From Cymbidium sinense (Eukaryota > Streptophyta > Magnoliopsida > Asparagales > Orchidaceae), in contig CM038232.1 in NCBI GenBank assembly GCA_021442155.1, forward strand, positions 62,093,436 to 62,157,435: 64,000 nt of DNA, written 5' to 3'. This document shows, one piece after another, positions 1 to 11,672 of this stretch; the first letter of the stretch is position 1, and each line of letters starts with the position of its first letter. The translations under genes and the position numbers were made by a program. The notes below the pieces were generated by a model that was not told the origin of the DNA, did not search any database, and saw only the letters and a program-made list of their open reading frames with translations.

Positions 1-3000
1 AATTGGCTCATAATTAATAATTAATTATGCTTATGGGATTTGATTAATTACTTTTATGATTTTCTCACACATGTAAGCTAATCGTAATTTCATTGAATTC
101 CTTTAAACTATTAAACATCTAAAGAACTACCTAAAGTTGATTAATCAAAGTTAAGAATGATTTGGGTTTTGAATTATTTTAATTAAGTCTTTAATTAGTT
201 AATTAAATCTTTTCAAATTAACTTTTGGAAAGAGATCAAAGAGGTGGCCTCGATCCCAATCCCTAAGTTACTTTAAATAATCAATCAGGCTATGAAATAA
301 TTAGAATCCCTTTTATTTCAATTGATAAGTGGCTAATTAATTACTTAAGCTTTAATTAATTTGAAATAAATGAAGAGGCTTAATGAAATGGTCATAAGAA
401 ATAAACCTAAACTACTTCCTAACTTTCACTTTGTCAAGAGTAAGCTTAATTAATTAATTAATCCACTATTCATTTACTTAATTATCATTAATTAAGATAG
501 GAGAGTAATTAAGCCTTAATCCCATAATTTTCTTAATTAACTATCCAATAAATTTTAAGAAAAATAGGGGAGGTAAAGGACGTCCCCCTAAACATCTCTA
601 GAAAATTTAAGATTGATTAGGTAATTAATCAGTGAGTAATTAAGCTAATTAAATTTTTAATTAAACCTTAATTAAACTAAAATTAACATTCAAACTTAAT
701 TAATAATAATTTTAATGGATTCCTCTTTGAAATACCTTTAAAATGAGCTCTCATTTATATTTTTTTTAGATTTTTGTACAATTAGTTATGAATTTTGGCA
801 GTTTCAACCTTAAAAATGGATAAATTAACCTAATTAAAGCCCTAATCCTATCGGCGCCATGTGGCTGCTAATACGGTGCACTTCCACGTGGCACAATGGG
901 AATGGTTATTTAAGTTATCAAATCAGGATGCTAACTCAGATTACGATGGATGCGCTTTCCCGTGGACCGTCCGATTTAAGATCAGACGGTCATGATTAGA
1001 TTCACAGTTCCAAAGGAAAATCAAAGAATTCTATGTGTGATTTGATCAGGATCATCTATTTCAATCACGTGAAACGGATGGTTCGTGATCTGTCTCCTCC
1101 CAAGTGATGAGGGTAAGACCATCCATCGTATAATCGAGCACCTAGCTCGAACAAAGATCAAATTGATCCCACACCATCAAGAGGAGAAGATGAACACATC
1201 CAACGGTGGAAATCTCATGACTTGGAACTTTCCTTCATAAAAGATCAACCTATTTTAAGCTTAAGGAGCGATTTCAATGGCACACCTCACCAAAGCTTAT
1301 GACCAACGATTCTAACAATTGAGGAAGCTTCATTTGGTAGAAAAGAAGCCCTGTTGAGTGGCACGAGCTTTAATTTGAGGTGGATTGCTCGGAAGACCAA
1401 AGCACGAGACTGAAGTGGTTGGATTCAATTGAACTCCACCCTTCGATCATCAAAAAGCTTAGGGGATGATCTATTCTCATTCGTTTGGCTCCAAGTATGG
1501 TGTGTACAAAGTTAATTGCACTTTGGTGGAGGTTTGAGCAAATGGCAATCGGATTGAGGCTCCCCTATTTTAATTTTCCATAAAATTGAGAGAGGATAAG
1601 TTTGGGAGCTCGGGAAGCCTTGGAAATTGCTCTAAGATGTGTGTTCTTGGCTGCTAGGGTTGAATCAAGAGTGTGTGTATTGGTTTGAGTGAGAATGAGG
1701 GAGGTATACTCCCCCATTCCTTGGATTGGACCACTAGCCTTATTTGGCCATTTTGATCAAATGACTATCAAGGGGAGCTTGATTTGGGCAGAGAATCATG
1801 TTAGTTGGCTTCCTTTGGGTGGAGGAGGATGTGAAGTGGCTACCATGGGAGTAGTGGGTGTCCTATGACTTTCCAAGTGTTCCAATAAGAATGGGGAGGT
1901 GATTTCACCTCCCCTTAGTCATGGACTAACCACCAGGTTAACTAGTGTCCTTGGTGCCAAAATGGACCAATGGATGGGTGCCAAGTGGCCAAGTAAGAGA
2001 AATAACCATTCTCCCAAGTGATTTGCTTCATGTGATGCCCTTAGCCCAAGGGTATCTTGGTCATTTGGCAATGGATTTGATTTGGACAGATTTGAAATAG
2101 GTCAAAAGTGGGGTTAACCCTAATTTCAAATGATTTGGAGTTCATTTGGTTTGATTTGGCTTGAATTGACCTATTTAAGTCAAATTGGGATATGTTGGGT
2201 CAAGTTGACCAATTGGTCAAAACCAAGGGTTGGGTCAAGTTCACATGACATTTAGAGTGTTTTGGTTCAATTGATTTGTATTGGTTTGGCTTCGGTTTGG
2301 TTTTGGCTCATTTAGATTCAAATGGGTCAAATGGGTCAATTTGACCAATTTGACCAAATTGGGTTGGGTTGGGTTAGGTGTTGGTTAATGTTCAATTGGT
2401 TGATTGAAATTGATTGTAGGCTTTGTTTTGGTTTAATTTGGGTTCAATTTGGATTTTGGCCAATTTGACCTTTTAGGTCAATTTGGGTTAGGTTAGGTCA
2501 AGTTGACCAATTGGTCAAATTGGGCTCAATCATGGCATTGGTCAATTTTAATAATCAATTTGGAGTGAACTTGAGCCATTAGTTGCAATCAATTTGGGTT
2601 AAATCATGATTTGACCCATTTTAGCTATTTAGGCCAATTTGGTCAACTTAGGTCAAATGACCAATTGGACTTGGTTTGGTTCAATTGAAGGTTTTATCAT
2701 GTTCAATCATTGATTATGGGTTGGTTTGAATCAATGGTTTTAATCAATTTGGTTTATGGTGGGTTCTATTATTTTTTTATTTCATTTGGGCTAGGGGTTG
2801 ACTTGGTCAAAGGACTAAGTTTACTTGGTTTGACCTAATCGAGATGATTGATCATCCTAGGGTGATTGTTGATCATGATATGAGGTGTGGAAGGCCTTGG
2901 TTCAATCCAATTTGGGTTGGATTAGAACTTGGTTCTAAAAGGGTTCTTTAGGTCACTTTGGGCCAAGCGGACCTATATGGGTCAAATGGCTTGATCATGG

Positions 3001-3943
3001 CTTGATTCAAGTTTAGTTTGGTTTATGCATAGATTTAGGTTGATAATAAAAATTCAATTGCAATTGGTTTGGAGTCAAATGGATTTTGGTTCATATAATA
3101 AGTTTAACTCAAAAGGGGTCAACATGGGCTTGACTTGAGTTGACTTGGGTTTGGTTTGATAATTGTAGTTTGTATTTATATTTAACTAAATGATTGAATC
3201 ATGAAGAAATCCATGGGTTTTGAGTTGATTTGGATGTCATTTGGTTAAGTTCAAAGAAATGGCTAAAAAAGCTAAAATTGGAAATTTGATTTGATTTGGG
3301 TTTGCTTTTGGCTATTTGGATTTATATTTCATTTATATTTGTGAATATAAATAAAGATATAAATGATTCATGAGAAAATCACTTGAGTTTGGGATGATTT
3401 GGAGGCAAATTTGACTAATCTTAAGGATGTAGGCTATAATGGCTTAAGTAGAGAATTGGTTTAGTTTGATTTGATTTAACTCATATGAATTTGGATTTCA
3501 TTTATATTTGTGAATATAAATGAGGGAATGGTTGATTTATAAAGAAATCAGTCAAGTTTGATTTTGTTTAAATGGGGTTTTGGCTAAGCATATGAAGGTG
3601 GTTCATATGGCTTAGGAAGGAATTTTTAAATTTAAATTTGATCGTGGGTTTCAATCATTTGATTTGGGATTGATTTATGATTTGTATTTGAATTTGAGGT
3701 TTGGGTTGAAGAAGGAAGCATGGATTGGATTGAGGCTATAGGGTAGGCAATTTTTCTTAAATCCCTAAGGCATAACCTATTACTATGGCTAACTCTTCTA
3801 AGTCTCTAGGCTTAAGTTAAGTGTTCAGTAAATCACTAGAAGTGTCTTAAGACTAAGAGACTCTTAGTATCTTCAAGAATCCTAGATCTATGATGATGAA
3901 GTTGAGAGCTCACTCCAAAAGTGAGGTTAACACAGACTCAACA
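1..3943 (-). mobile_element. LTR copy A (family 1), cut by the window start
   Basis: Long non-coding repeat without usable ORFs. Blocks of it recur in the same order in 6236-9225 (copy B) and in the split copy C: a TTAATTAA-rich part (1-840), a less AT-rich part (about 850-2000) and a part rich in TTGACC/GGTCAA (2100-2720). For example, the stretch around 1965-2110 matches 7660-7810. Its right end (3943) reads, on the minus strand, as an LTR start beginning TGTTGAGTC. Together with copy B and the primer site at 6210-6227, this fits the 3' LTR of a minus-strand retrotransposon. The left boundary lies outside the window. Family membership is seen directly; the 3' LTR role is inferred. Confidence 0.65.
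2100..2720. repeat. TTGACC/GGTCAA-rich segment of LTR copy A
   Basis: On the order of twenty TTGAC or GTCAA cores occur in about 600 bp, several fused into palindromes such as TTGACCAATTGGTCAA (near 2205 and 2500). A weaker version lies in copy B (about 7850-8450), and a sparser one in copy C (about 29800-30650). TTGACC/T is the core of the plant W-box bound by WRKY factors. Whether these sites are bound is not known from sequence; simple slippage around a GGTCAA/TTGGG motif could also produce them. Confidence 0.7.
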
Positions 3944-4254
3944 TCAAAGTAGAGGAGTGGCTTCTGCCCTACCACCTCCTCCCTCCTGACAGTTGTGAGG
4001 GTTGTCGCCTCATAGGTAATCCTAACCCCCTTGAAGCCATAACAAAATTAAATCATGTGGGTGGCCTCGGTCATGGTCAGATTGGCCTGATCCAAATCCA
4101 AGTCCGCACCAGAGGGGAAAGAGAAAAAAAACTTGCTATGAGCCATAACAACTGTACTGACTGGAGACTGAATTGAACTAACTACTCTGTTATCTCTACA
4201 TGTAAAAATATAATTGAATTAAACTTTTACCTTCATATTTTCCTTCAATCACTA

Positions 4255-5775
4255 ATTTTTTATTTGAATTTGGAATTTTAACCAACACTCAATAAATTTA
4301 AGTATGCTAAGTGGGGTTCATTGATTTGGAGATATTTAGAATTTTCAAGAGAGACTTTGCCATAAGAATTGGTTTGTTGATTTTGTAACCTTCATCTAAT
4401 AAATTAGGATATTTTAAATGAGGTTCCTCTAATTAGAGAGATTTTTGGAGATGATTTTGTTTTACTAATCCTTTGTTTTGAGATTTTGATTTTGGAGCTT
4501 TCACTTAGCAAATTTGGGTATGCTAAGAGAGATCCAAGTGCATGTTTGAAAATATTCTTGAAAATATCTTTGTTGTTTATGATGATTATTTGTCATATAT
4601 TTAATTTGTTTTCATTTGACAATGGGATCTATACTTAGCAAATTTAAGTATGCTAAGTGAAGCCCAATGTGTTTGATGTATTTTGATTTGATTTTGAAAA
4701 ATGAGATACTTCACAAATTTGGTATGTTAAGTAGAGCTCAAGTGTGTTTAATATTTTTGAAAGTGAGTTTCTTACCTAAAAATGTGATATGTGAAGTAAG
4801 ATCCAAAATATTTGATGTTTTATTTACCTTACTTAACAAATTTGCTATGTTAAGCAGGGCTCAAGTGTGTTTGTTGCTCTGATTTGAAGATAGGGCTCCT
4901 ACTTAACAAATGTGGTATGTTGAGAAAGGTCCAAAAATGTGTTTGATTTTAATTCGAAAGTGGGATTCTTACCTAACAAATGTGGTATGTTAAGTAAGTG
5001 TGACTTGGTATTTGTTTCATTTTGAAAGAGGCAAACTATCATTTAACAATGTGGTATGTTAAATGGAGTTCAATTTGATTTTCATGATGATGTTTGATTT
5101 TATAAAAAGGAAATTCTCATTTGACAAATTTGGGTACATCAAATGGAATTCAATTGTGTTTAATTTGTTTGTGATTTTAAAAAGAGAACTCTACTTAGCA
5201 AATGTGGGTATGTTAAGCAGAATCCAATTTGTTTTCACTTTCAAAAAGAGGGGAATTCTCATCTGACAAGTTTGGGTGTGTCAAATGGAATTCAAATGTG
5301 TGTTGATTTTTCATAATTTTGAAAGAAGGCACTCTACTTAGCAAACATGGGTATGCTAAGTAGGATCCAATTTGTTTTGGTTTTTGAATAAGGGGAACTC
5401 CACTTAGTATTTTAGGTATACTAAATGGAGTTCAAATATTTGTGTGAGGTTTCTTTTGAAAATAGAACTCTCATTTGACAAATTTGGGTATGCCTAAATG
5501 AGATTCAAAAGAGGGGAACTCTTACATAACAAAATTGGGTATGTTAAGTGAGGTTCAATTCTATGTTGATTTTGATTTTTATTTTTATTTTAAAAAATGA
5601 AACTCCATTTAACAAATTTGGGTATGTTAAATGGAGTTGGTTAATTGATTTTATGTTAAGAAATGTGCTTTTTTGAAAATCTTTGAAAGGGATTTTGATG
5701 ATTGTAAATTTGATTTTGATTTTTGAAAGAGGACCCTCATTTAACAAATTAAGTATGTTAAATGAGGTTTGATTA
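4255..5775. repeat. Tandem array of about 19 covarying palindromes
   Basis: Each unit has a 5' arm like ACTTAACA, a short A/T-G loop (usually AAATTTGGGTA) and a complementary 3' arm like TGTTAAGT, followed by 25-60 bp of A/T- and G-rich spacer. Centres lie 50-130 bp apart, most often about 70. Good arms are 5601-5614 with 5625-5638 (14 bp, perfect), 5735-5746 with 5756-5767 (12 bp, perfect), 5334-5343 with 5354-5363 (10 bp, perfect) and 5395-5409 with 5419-5433 (15 bp, one mismatch). Arm sequences differ between units (CTACTTAGCA, CTCCATTTAACA, CCTCATTTAACA, CTCCACTTAGTA), yet the partner arm changes with them. Units near the left end (4300-4450) and near 4780 and 4900 pair poorly. Confidence 0.9.
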
Positions 5776-6209
5776 TCTTTTATTTCAAATAGATTTGAAA
5801 TTTATTATATTTTTGTATACTTCATGTAGAGTGAATTTAAAAAAGATTTTATTTATGAAAAGTGCTTTTGAAAATATTTTGCAAAAGACTTTACACTTTT
5901 AGTTCGAGTTTTCTTAAATATGGGATAATTATCTCACCAAGCTAGTGGTAAAGAGGTACAAAAATTTGTATTTTGTTATCTCCTTTATCTAGTTAGTTTA
6001 TTTTTATCTATTGGGGGACCCAATAGGGATTTTAAGACCTACACGGAGTAAGGTCCTAAAATCTAAAAGATGCTGGATAGCTTAGCTTAAGAATAAAATA
6101 AACTAAGTGTCAATGGAAAGAAAGATAGTCCTTGGACTTATATAAAATATAAGTCCACTATCGATGCTTTGAGTCAAAAATTATCTACTAAAGATGGAGA
6201 GAGGAACCC

Positions 6210-6227
6210 TCCCCAGCAGAGTCAACA
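6210..6227 (-). other. Primer-binding site, tRNA-Arg type
   Basis: On the minus strand this reads TGTTGACTCTGCTGGGGA. That is close to the complement of the 3' end of plant nuclear tRNA-Arg, whose acceptor arm ends in CGGAGTCGCCA. It sits eight bases from the end of LTR copy B (CCACA at 6236-6240), as expected just after a 5' LTR. A second version is at 16024-16041. Use of tRNA-Arg is known for Ogre/Tat-type elements. A few mismatches show decay. Confidence 0.7.
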
Positions 6228-6235
6228 GAAAAATC

Positions 6236-9225
6236 TGTGGTGTTTATTTTCACTATTTGAACTTCAGAATATAATATCTTCCAATCCAGAAATTCTTTTG
6301 ACTTGACAATTTTATGGTATGTGTATTTTAATGTTCGTTTCAATCCCTAAAAATTTCAACTAAATCTGAGGTGTACTTTTTAGCTTAATTAATAAAATTT
6401 AATTTCCACTAAAACCTAAAATAAGTCCAAAATATTTAGTGAAATTTGGGAATTTTTAGTTTTTTGGATTTCTCTTGGAAAGATGAATCCAACGAGCCCT
6501 CATTTGTAATTTTTGGTTAAGTATTTTATTTTATATAAATTATTGAAGTTTCAAGAATTTAAATAATTTTAAAATCAGAAAATAAGGAATTTCCTACTTA
6601 ACACAGCCAGCACTACGTGACGCTGATGTGGAAACATGGTATCACACGATTGGACTGTACAGTTTTTTGTGGCATGTAGTGCCACGTAGCACCATGCGAT
6701 TGGATGGCATGGTGTTGTGTCAGCAGACGAGCGGGAAAATGGATAAGGATGCGCAGATAGTTTCGGACAGTCTGATCACAGAACAGATAGTCCAGAATGC
6801 ATCTGAAGATCTTAGGGCAGAAATAAGTGGATCTAATGCATTAATCTCAGCTGCTCGATCCTCAAGCTCAGGATCGGGCGTCTGCTACTTCCCAATCGGC
6901 AAAACTGATGGGATTTCATGATTTTTCATGAAAATTGAATGAAATTTCATCCACACGGGGTTGATTTTGAAGTGATCTTCGCCAAAAAAAACTTCTTGAT
7001 TTGCGTGGGGATGATATAAAATGAAAAATGAAAGGTTTATCTAACAAAAATCCTTAAAATCACACAAATTATCACAAATATGAGAACCTAAGGCCGGCTA
7101 TGATTTTTTTTAAATTACCTCACCGGGGATAATTTTTGGCAGAGCTAGAGATTCGAGCACGCTCCTGAATGCACGAAGAGGCTTTCGAATGAATATGGGC
7201 CCTTGCTTCACTCCAGAATGATGTGTCCACCAAATGTCATCACTTTCTCACTGGAATTCACTTGATTTTGATGGCTTTTTCTCAAAAAAACTAGGTGGGA
7301 ATGATTGCTGGTTAGTTTGGGAGCTCTAGGAGAGTGAAATGAGTGTGGGAGGAAGAGTTTTTTCCTCTCTATTTTCTGTGCTTTTAGAATTGCCAAAAAT
7401 CACCTCATTCTTTATGATTTTGGCTCCTAGTGGGTGTCTTTGGCTTGGGGTGGTTGGGATTCTCTTTAGGTGGCTTGATTTGAGTGGCCAAGGCATGGGA
7501 GGTGGCTGTCATGAAGGACTAATGGGTGTCCTAACAAGGGGAGGTGGAAGTCCTTCATGCCAAGTGTTATAATGGAAGAGGTGAGGTAAATTCACCTCCC
7601 CATGAGTCATGGCTACCCCAATCACCTCTTGGGTCAAGTTTGTTAGTGTCCTTAGTGCTTATGTGGACCAATGGATGAGTGTTAAGTGGCCAAGGAAGAG
7701 AAATGACAATTTGTTCATGTGGCTTTTCTAATGGGATGCCCTTGACCTAAGATCAAAGTGGTCATTTTGCATTGGATTTGATTTGGACATATTTGAAATG
7801 ATTCAAAAGTGAGTTGGATCAAATTTCACATCATTTGGAGTTCATTTGGTTTGATTTGGGTCAAATTGACCCATTTAGGACAAATTGGGTCAAAATGGGT
7901 TATGTTAACCAATTGATCAAATTGGATCAAACCAAGGGTTGAGTCAAGTTCATATGACCATTTGGAGTATTTTGGTATCATTAGTTTAGTTCAATTTGGT
8001 TTAATTTTAATTTAATTTGGATTTAATTTGGGTTCAGTCGAATTTGACCCTTTAAGATAATTTGGGCTCAGTTGGGTTAGGTTGACCAATTTGTCAAATT
8101 AGGCTCAATTAGCCAAATTAGATTTAATTGCATCCTTGGTCAAGTTTAACAATCAATTTGGAATAAACTTGAGTCATTGGTTGCAATCCATTTGATTTGG
8201 GTTACAATCTGGCTAGTTTAGGTTCATATGGGTTAAAGGGTTAACTTGGTCAACGGGCTAGGTTGACTTGGTTTAACCTATTTTATGACAATTTATTAAC
8301 CTATGATGATCAACAATCATGACATGAAGTTTGGATTAGCTTAATTCACTTTGATTTGGATTGAATTGAATTTTGGTTCAAATAAGCCAAATTGGCCACT
8401 TTAGGTCAAGTGAGCCAATTAGATTTAGTTGGCTTGATTTTGGGTTGAGTTTGATTTAATTGAGTTTATATATGGATTTTAGATTGACATAGAAATTCAA
8501 TTGCAATTAGTTCGGGTTAAAATGAGTTTTGGTTCATTTGAATTTTTTAGATCAAATCTCCTAGGTTGGGTTTGACTTAAGTTGATTTTGATTTTGCGTG
8601 ATGATTATAGATTTCATTTATATTTGGATAGATAATTAAAGGAATGATTGATTTATGAGAAAATCAATTGAATTTTAATTAATTTAGAGGCAAATTTGGC
8701 CAAGCTCATGGAAAGATTTTGATTTAGTTTGATTTAGTTTTGATTATTTGATGTAGATTTCATTTATATTTATAAAGATGATTACATATATGATTGATTC
8801 ATTAATAAATCAATCATGTTTGAAGTGGATTGGATGAAAATTTGGCTAAGTCCATGGGAACCAATCATAAGGCTTAAGGAGGATTTGATCAAGGGCTTCA
8901 ATCATTTGATTTGGGATTTAGATTTTGGATTTGGTATTTAGATTTGACTTCGAATTGAATTTTAGGTTATGTTTGAAATTTGGATTTGGATTGAAATTAA
9001 GAATGTGTACATTTATTGGGTTTAGGCTATAATGTAGGTGATCTCCCTAATCCCTAAATCATGGCATAGTCCTATGGTTGAACCCTTCTAAGTCTCTAAG
9101 CTTAGGTTAGGTGTTCACCTTATTACTAGATGTGTCTTATGACTAAGGAAATCTTAGTGTCTAAATATTCCTATATCTAAGATAAAGAGATTGAGAACTC
9201 ACTCCAAAAATGAGATCAATAAGGG
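6236..9225 (-). mobile_element. LTR copy B (family 1)
   Basis: About 3.0 kb, non-coding, bounded on its left by the primer site. It shares ordered blocks with copies A and C: the segment near 6470-6520 matches 28755-28810, 7660-7810 matches 1965-2110, and the end near 9190 (ACTCACTCCAAAAATGAG) matches copy A near 3910 and copy C near 41900. The long TTAATTAA-rich tract of A and C is almost absent here, so B is a shorter form. On the minus strand it would be the 5' LTR of the element whose 3' LTR is copy A. The exact right end is ambiguous (9225-9240), because TGCTAAGTCCAAACA can serve as a terminus for either neighbour. Confidence 0.65.
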
Positions 9226-11016
9226 TGCTAAGTCCAAACATGTGAAATGCAATTGCTTGTCTTATATGTTTATTTAGCTGATGTCTGTTATGCAGGTGTA
9301 GTTAGGTTTCATTTTTCATAAATATATAATTTTTACAATTGGATTAGGAGTAGTGTTATGGGATTTAGGATGAGCAGTGGCTAAAATACAAAGACCTAGG
9401 AGGCTCTGTGAAGCTTGCAGCAAACTAATCCAAAGATGAAAAGAAGAGCACAAGATTGAAGAACCCCATAGCATTTAGTAAATTTATAAAAATTTAATTA
9501 TAATATGGGTTATATAAGGATAGAGCTCGGCTACCCAACCTTTCTCCTTTTCTAGGGTGTACGGCGGTACCCTGCTGCATCGGCTTCTTATTCTTTTACA
9601 AAATTCATATTTTGATCGTTGTGTTTAGTTTGTGCATTAGAGATGGCATGCTTCTCATAGGTTTCTTAAAATGTGATGATTTGATGTGTGGCCTGGATGC
9701 GGTAGGCCCTTTAGGATAAAATTAAATTTTCTATCCTCGCTAAAAATACATTAAAAAATTTTAAAATAACTCATAACCTCATCTTAAAGCCTAGGTTTAT
9801 AATCAAGATAAACAAAAGATTTAGGAACCCCTTAGTTGAATGTTGTACGTTATCACCCCATGCATTCCATATTATTTCGCTCTTGAATAGGGAGGGGTAT
9901 CCACTTTTGCAGGATAATGGATATACTTGACCTTTGAGGGCGATTTCTTGTAGTGGAGAATACCACTTCTTGCTGATTTGGCCCATAATTTGACTTCATC
10001 ATGCATGTAAGCATAATTGTCCCAAACCTTGGTCCAAAAATAAATTTATCAAAATGATTAAAGAAGTTATACATTTTGCATTAGTCTAAGTCATGTCTTC
10101 ATACCAACAATAATTTAGTCTCTCAGGGAGTGAGTTTAGGATTCAAGGTCCCTTTTTAATTAAATAACAACTGAGCTATCTTGCATCTACATATGATCTG
10201 CTTACATAATTTTAAAGCATAGGAGGTGTTAGCTGATGGCCACTCCAATTGGTTGTAAGTCCAGAAGACTCAGGATGTATATATTCTCTCTTATGGAGGT
10301 AAACCATTATGTCCCATTTTTTCGATTAGACTTAGGTCGTGCTTCTAGCTAGTGCTAAGGCATTTTAGATTTAGGTTCTGAGGCTACTTATTTCTTTCAG
10401 GCTATGAGAATAAGTCCTCACCTCTTAGGCAATCTTGTGTTGTTGGACTATAAGCCCTAGCATTCTAATTAAATTTCAATTTAAATAGAAGTAAATTTTA
10501 TCTTTTAAAAATGTAAAGCCTCATTTAAGGGTAGATTGAAGCACTTACTAGGCTTCCTAGCATTGCAAGTTCTTTCTACTCATTTTCCTTTGGAATCGGT
10601 AAATCAATCTTCCTATTTCAATCTTTCCACTTGATTTCCAAAAGTACCCACTCCTTTGATAGTTTATCTTTAAAATATTTGGAGATACTTATTGACTACT
10701 TTAATTGAGAGTATTCTTAAAAAATTCTCATTTACTAAGATATAATTAACTATAGAAGCTTGCTTCCATAAGGAATTAAAAAACTTGACATAAAGTAAAC
10801 CCTGCTTTACTTCTCCATGTAATGTAGGGGAAAGATCTCTGGTATATACGTAGACCCATCTGCCTTAGGAGTCCTTATTAAGTGATTATGTCCATTATAG
10901 GGTGATGCTTCCATCTCCCGAGATGGTACATCATATCTGAATATTACATCTGATCACTTTAATAAGCACCCCCTAAGATCTGTGTGGTGTCCCTACGACC
11001 CAAAATTAAAACACCA
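9226..11016 (+). mobile_element. LTR of family 2, left copy, plus orientation
   Basis: Begins TGCTAAGTCC and ends CACCA, about 1.8 kb. Its reverse complement aligns along its whole length with 16050-17933. Anchor matches include the segment around 10700 (reverse complement AAGAATACTCTCAATTAAAG) with 16340-16360, the run ending CAACAACACAA with 16610-16620, ATTATGGGCCAAATCA near 9970 with 17157-17173, and TCCTAAATCCCATAA near 9360 with 17790. The termini agree as well (TGCTAAGTCC here, TGTTAAGTCC there). The small ORFs at 9771-10074 lie within the repeat and have no recognisable product. Confidence 0.75.
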
Positions 11017-11029
11017 TAAATAGATAGCT

Positions 11030-11672
11030 TACTTCTTAGGCAAGTAGTAAGCAGCATCCTCATAGAACCTGATTTCTTGAATAGAGAATAGTTGAATATC
11101 CCCATTGATGACATGCTTGACTCCATCACATGTATATTTAATACACTAATGGAGAGAAGAAGGGACCATTATATACCTAAAAGAGCATTAAAAGATGTTT
11201 CTAAGTCAATTATATGAAATTTTGCTTCTATTTTTAATTCTCAAATTTCTAATAGCAAAGTAATAGAACCCAGGGCTCTTTCTCCCTGTTCATTAAATCC
11301 TCATAGCAGCATTTTATCTGAGCTGAGCCTACATGCACCAACCCTTAAATAAGCTAAAGTTCTCACATAAATGATGTTGACTGATGCTCCTGGATCAACA
11401 AGCACCCTAGAGAATCTAATGTTTTCCACATTAACAGTAATATAAAGTGGTTGATTATGATCGACAGTCCCTAATAATAAATCTTCATCAGAGAAGGTTA
11501 CCCCAAGTACTTCCTTGAAATAAAGAGCCTCATTCAAGGAAGTTGCTACTAGTTGAGTAACACATATTTCAAGGTCGAGCAATGCTTTATTAATGACTCT
11601 GATTTTCTTAGAGAGAATGAGAGTGTCATAAATGCTTAGCTTAGCAGGTAACTTTCTAAGATAAGCTAACAC
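11030..11672 (-). pseudogene. Retrotransposon aspartic protease, degenerate
   Basis: The minus-strand frame 11301-11672 carries a retropepsin-like core. A TFSDEDLLLG stretch and HNQPLYITV are followed by VLVDPGASVNI, where the family normally has D-(S/T)-G-S/A-S; the catalytic Asp and the G-A-S are kept in a D-P-G-A-S form. Past a stop, the same domain continues to about 11030 with ETSFNALLGR, the conserved C-terminal signature of plant Gypsy proteases, and a tail ending in AAYYLPKK. It follows the gag remnant on the same strand. No reverse transcriptase follows: the left LTR begins only some tens of bases later. The protein would process the Gag-Pol polyprotein; several stops and frameshifts make this copy dead. 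Confidence 0.75.

Larger units (their letters stand above)
3944..6235 (-). mobile_element. Internal region of a non-autonomous LTR retrotransposon
   Basis: This 2.3-kb stretch lies between LTR copies A and B of the same family and starts, on the minus strand, with a primer site next to copy B. It has no credible gag or pol ORF in any frame; the small ORFs present are shadows of the repeat array. Most of it is the hairpin array at 4255-5775. The part 3944-4230 is unique and slightly more GC-rich. The part 5830-6200 resembles 15790-16020, next to the second element's primer site, so the two leaders are related. I infer a large-retrotransposon-derivative-like element or one that lost its coding region. 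Confidence 0.6.

Noticed and set aside
4667..5747. Small ORFs of 67-71 codons in the palindrome array, with recurring MLSRAQVC-like peptides
   Set aside because: The peptide repeats come from the DNA repeat. Frames break every one to three units, so no protein is implied.
6628..6921. 97-codon plus-strand ORF
   Set aside because: It lies inside LTR copy B. The homologous part of copy C (28900-29160) does not keep the frame open.
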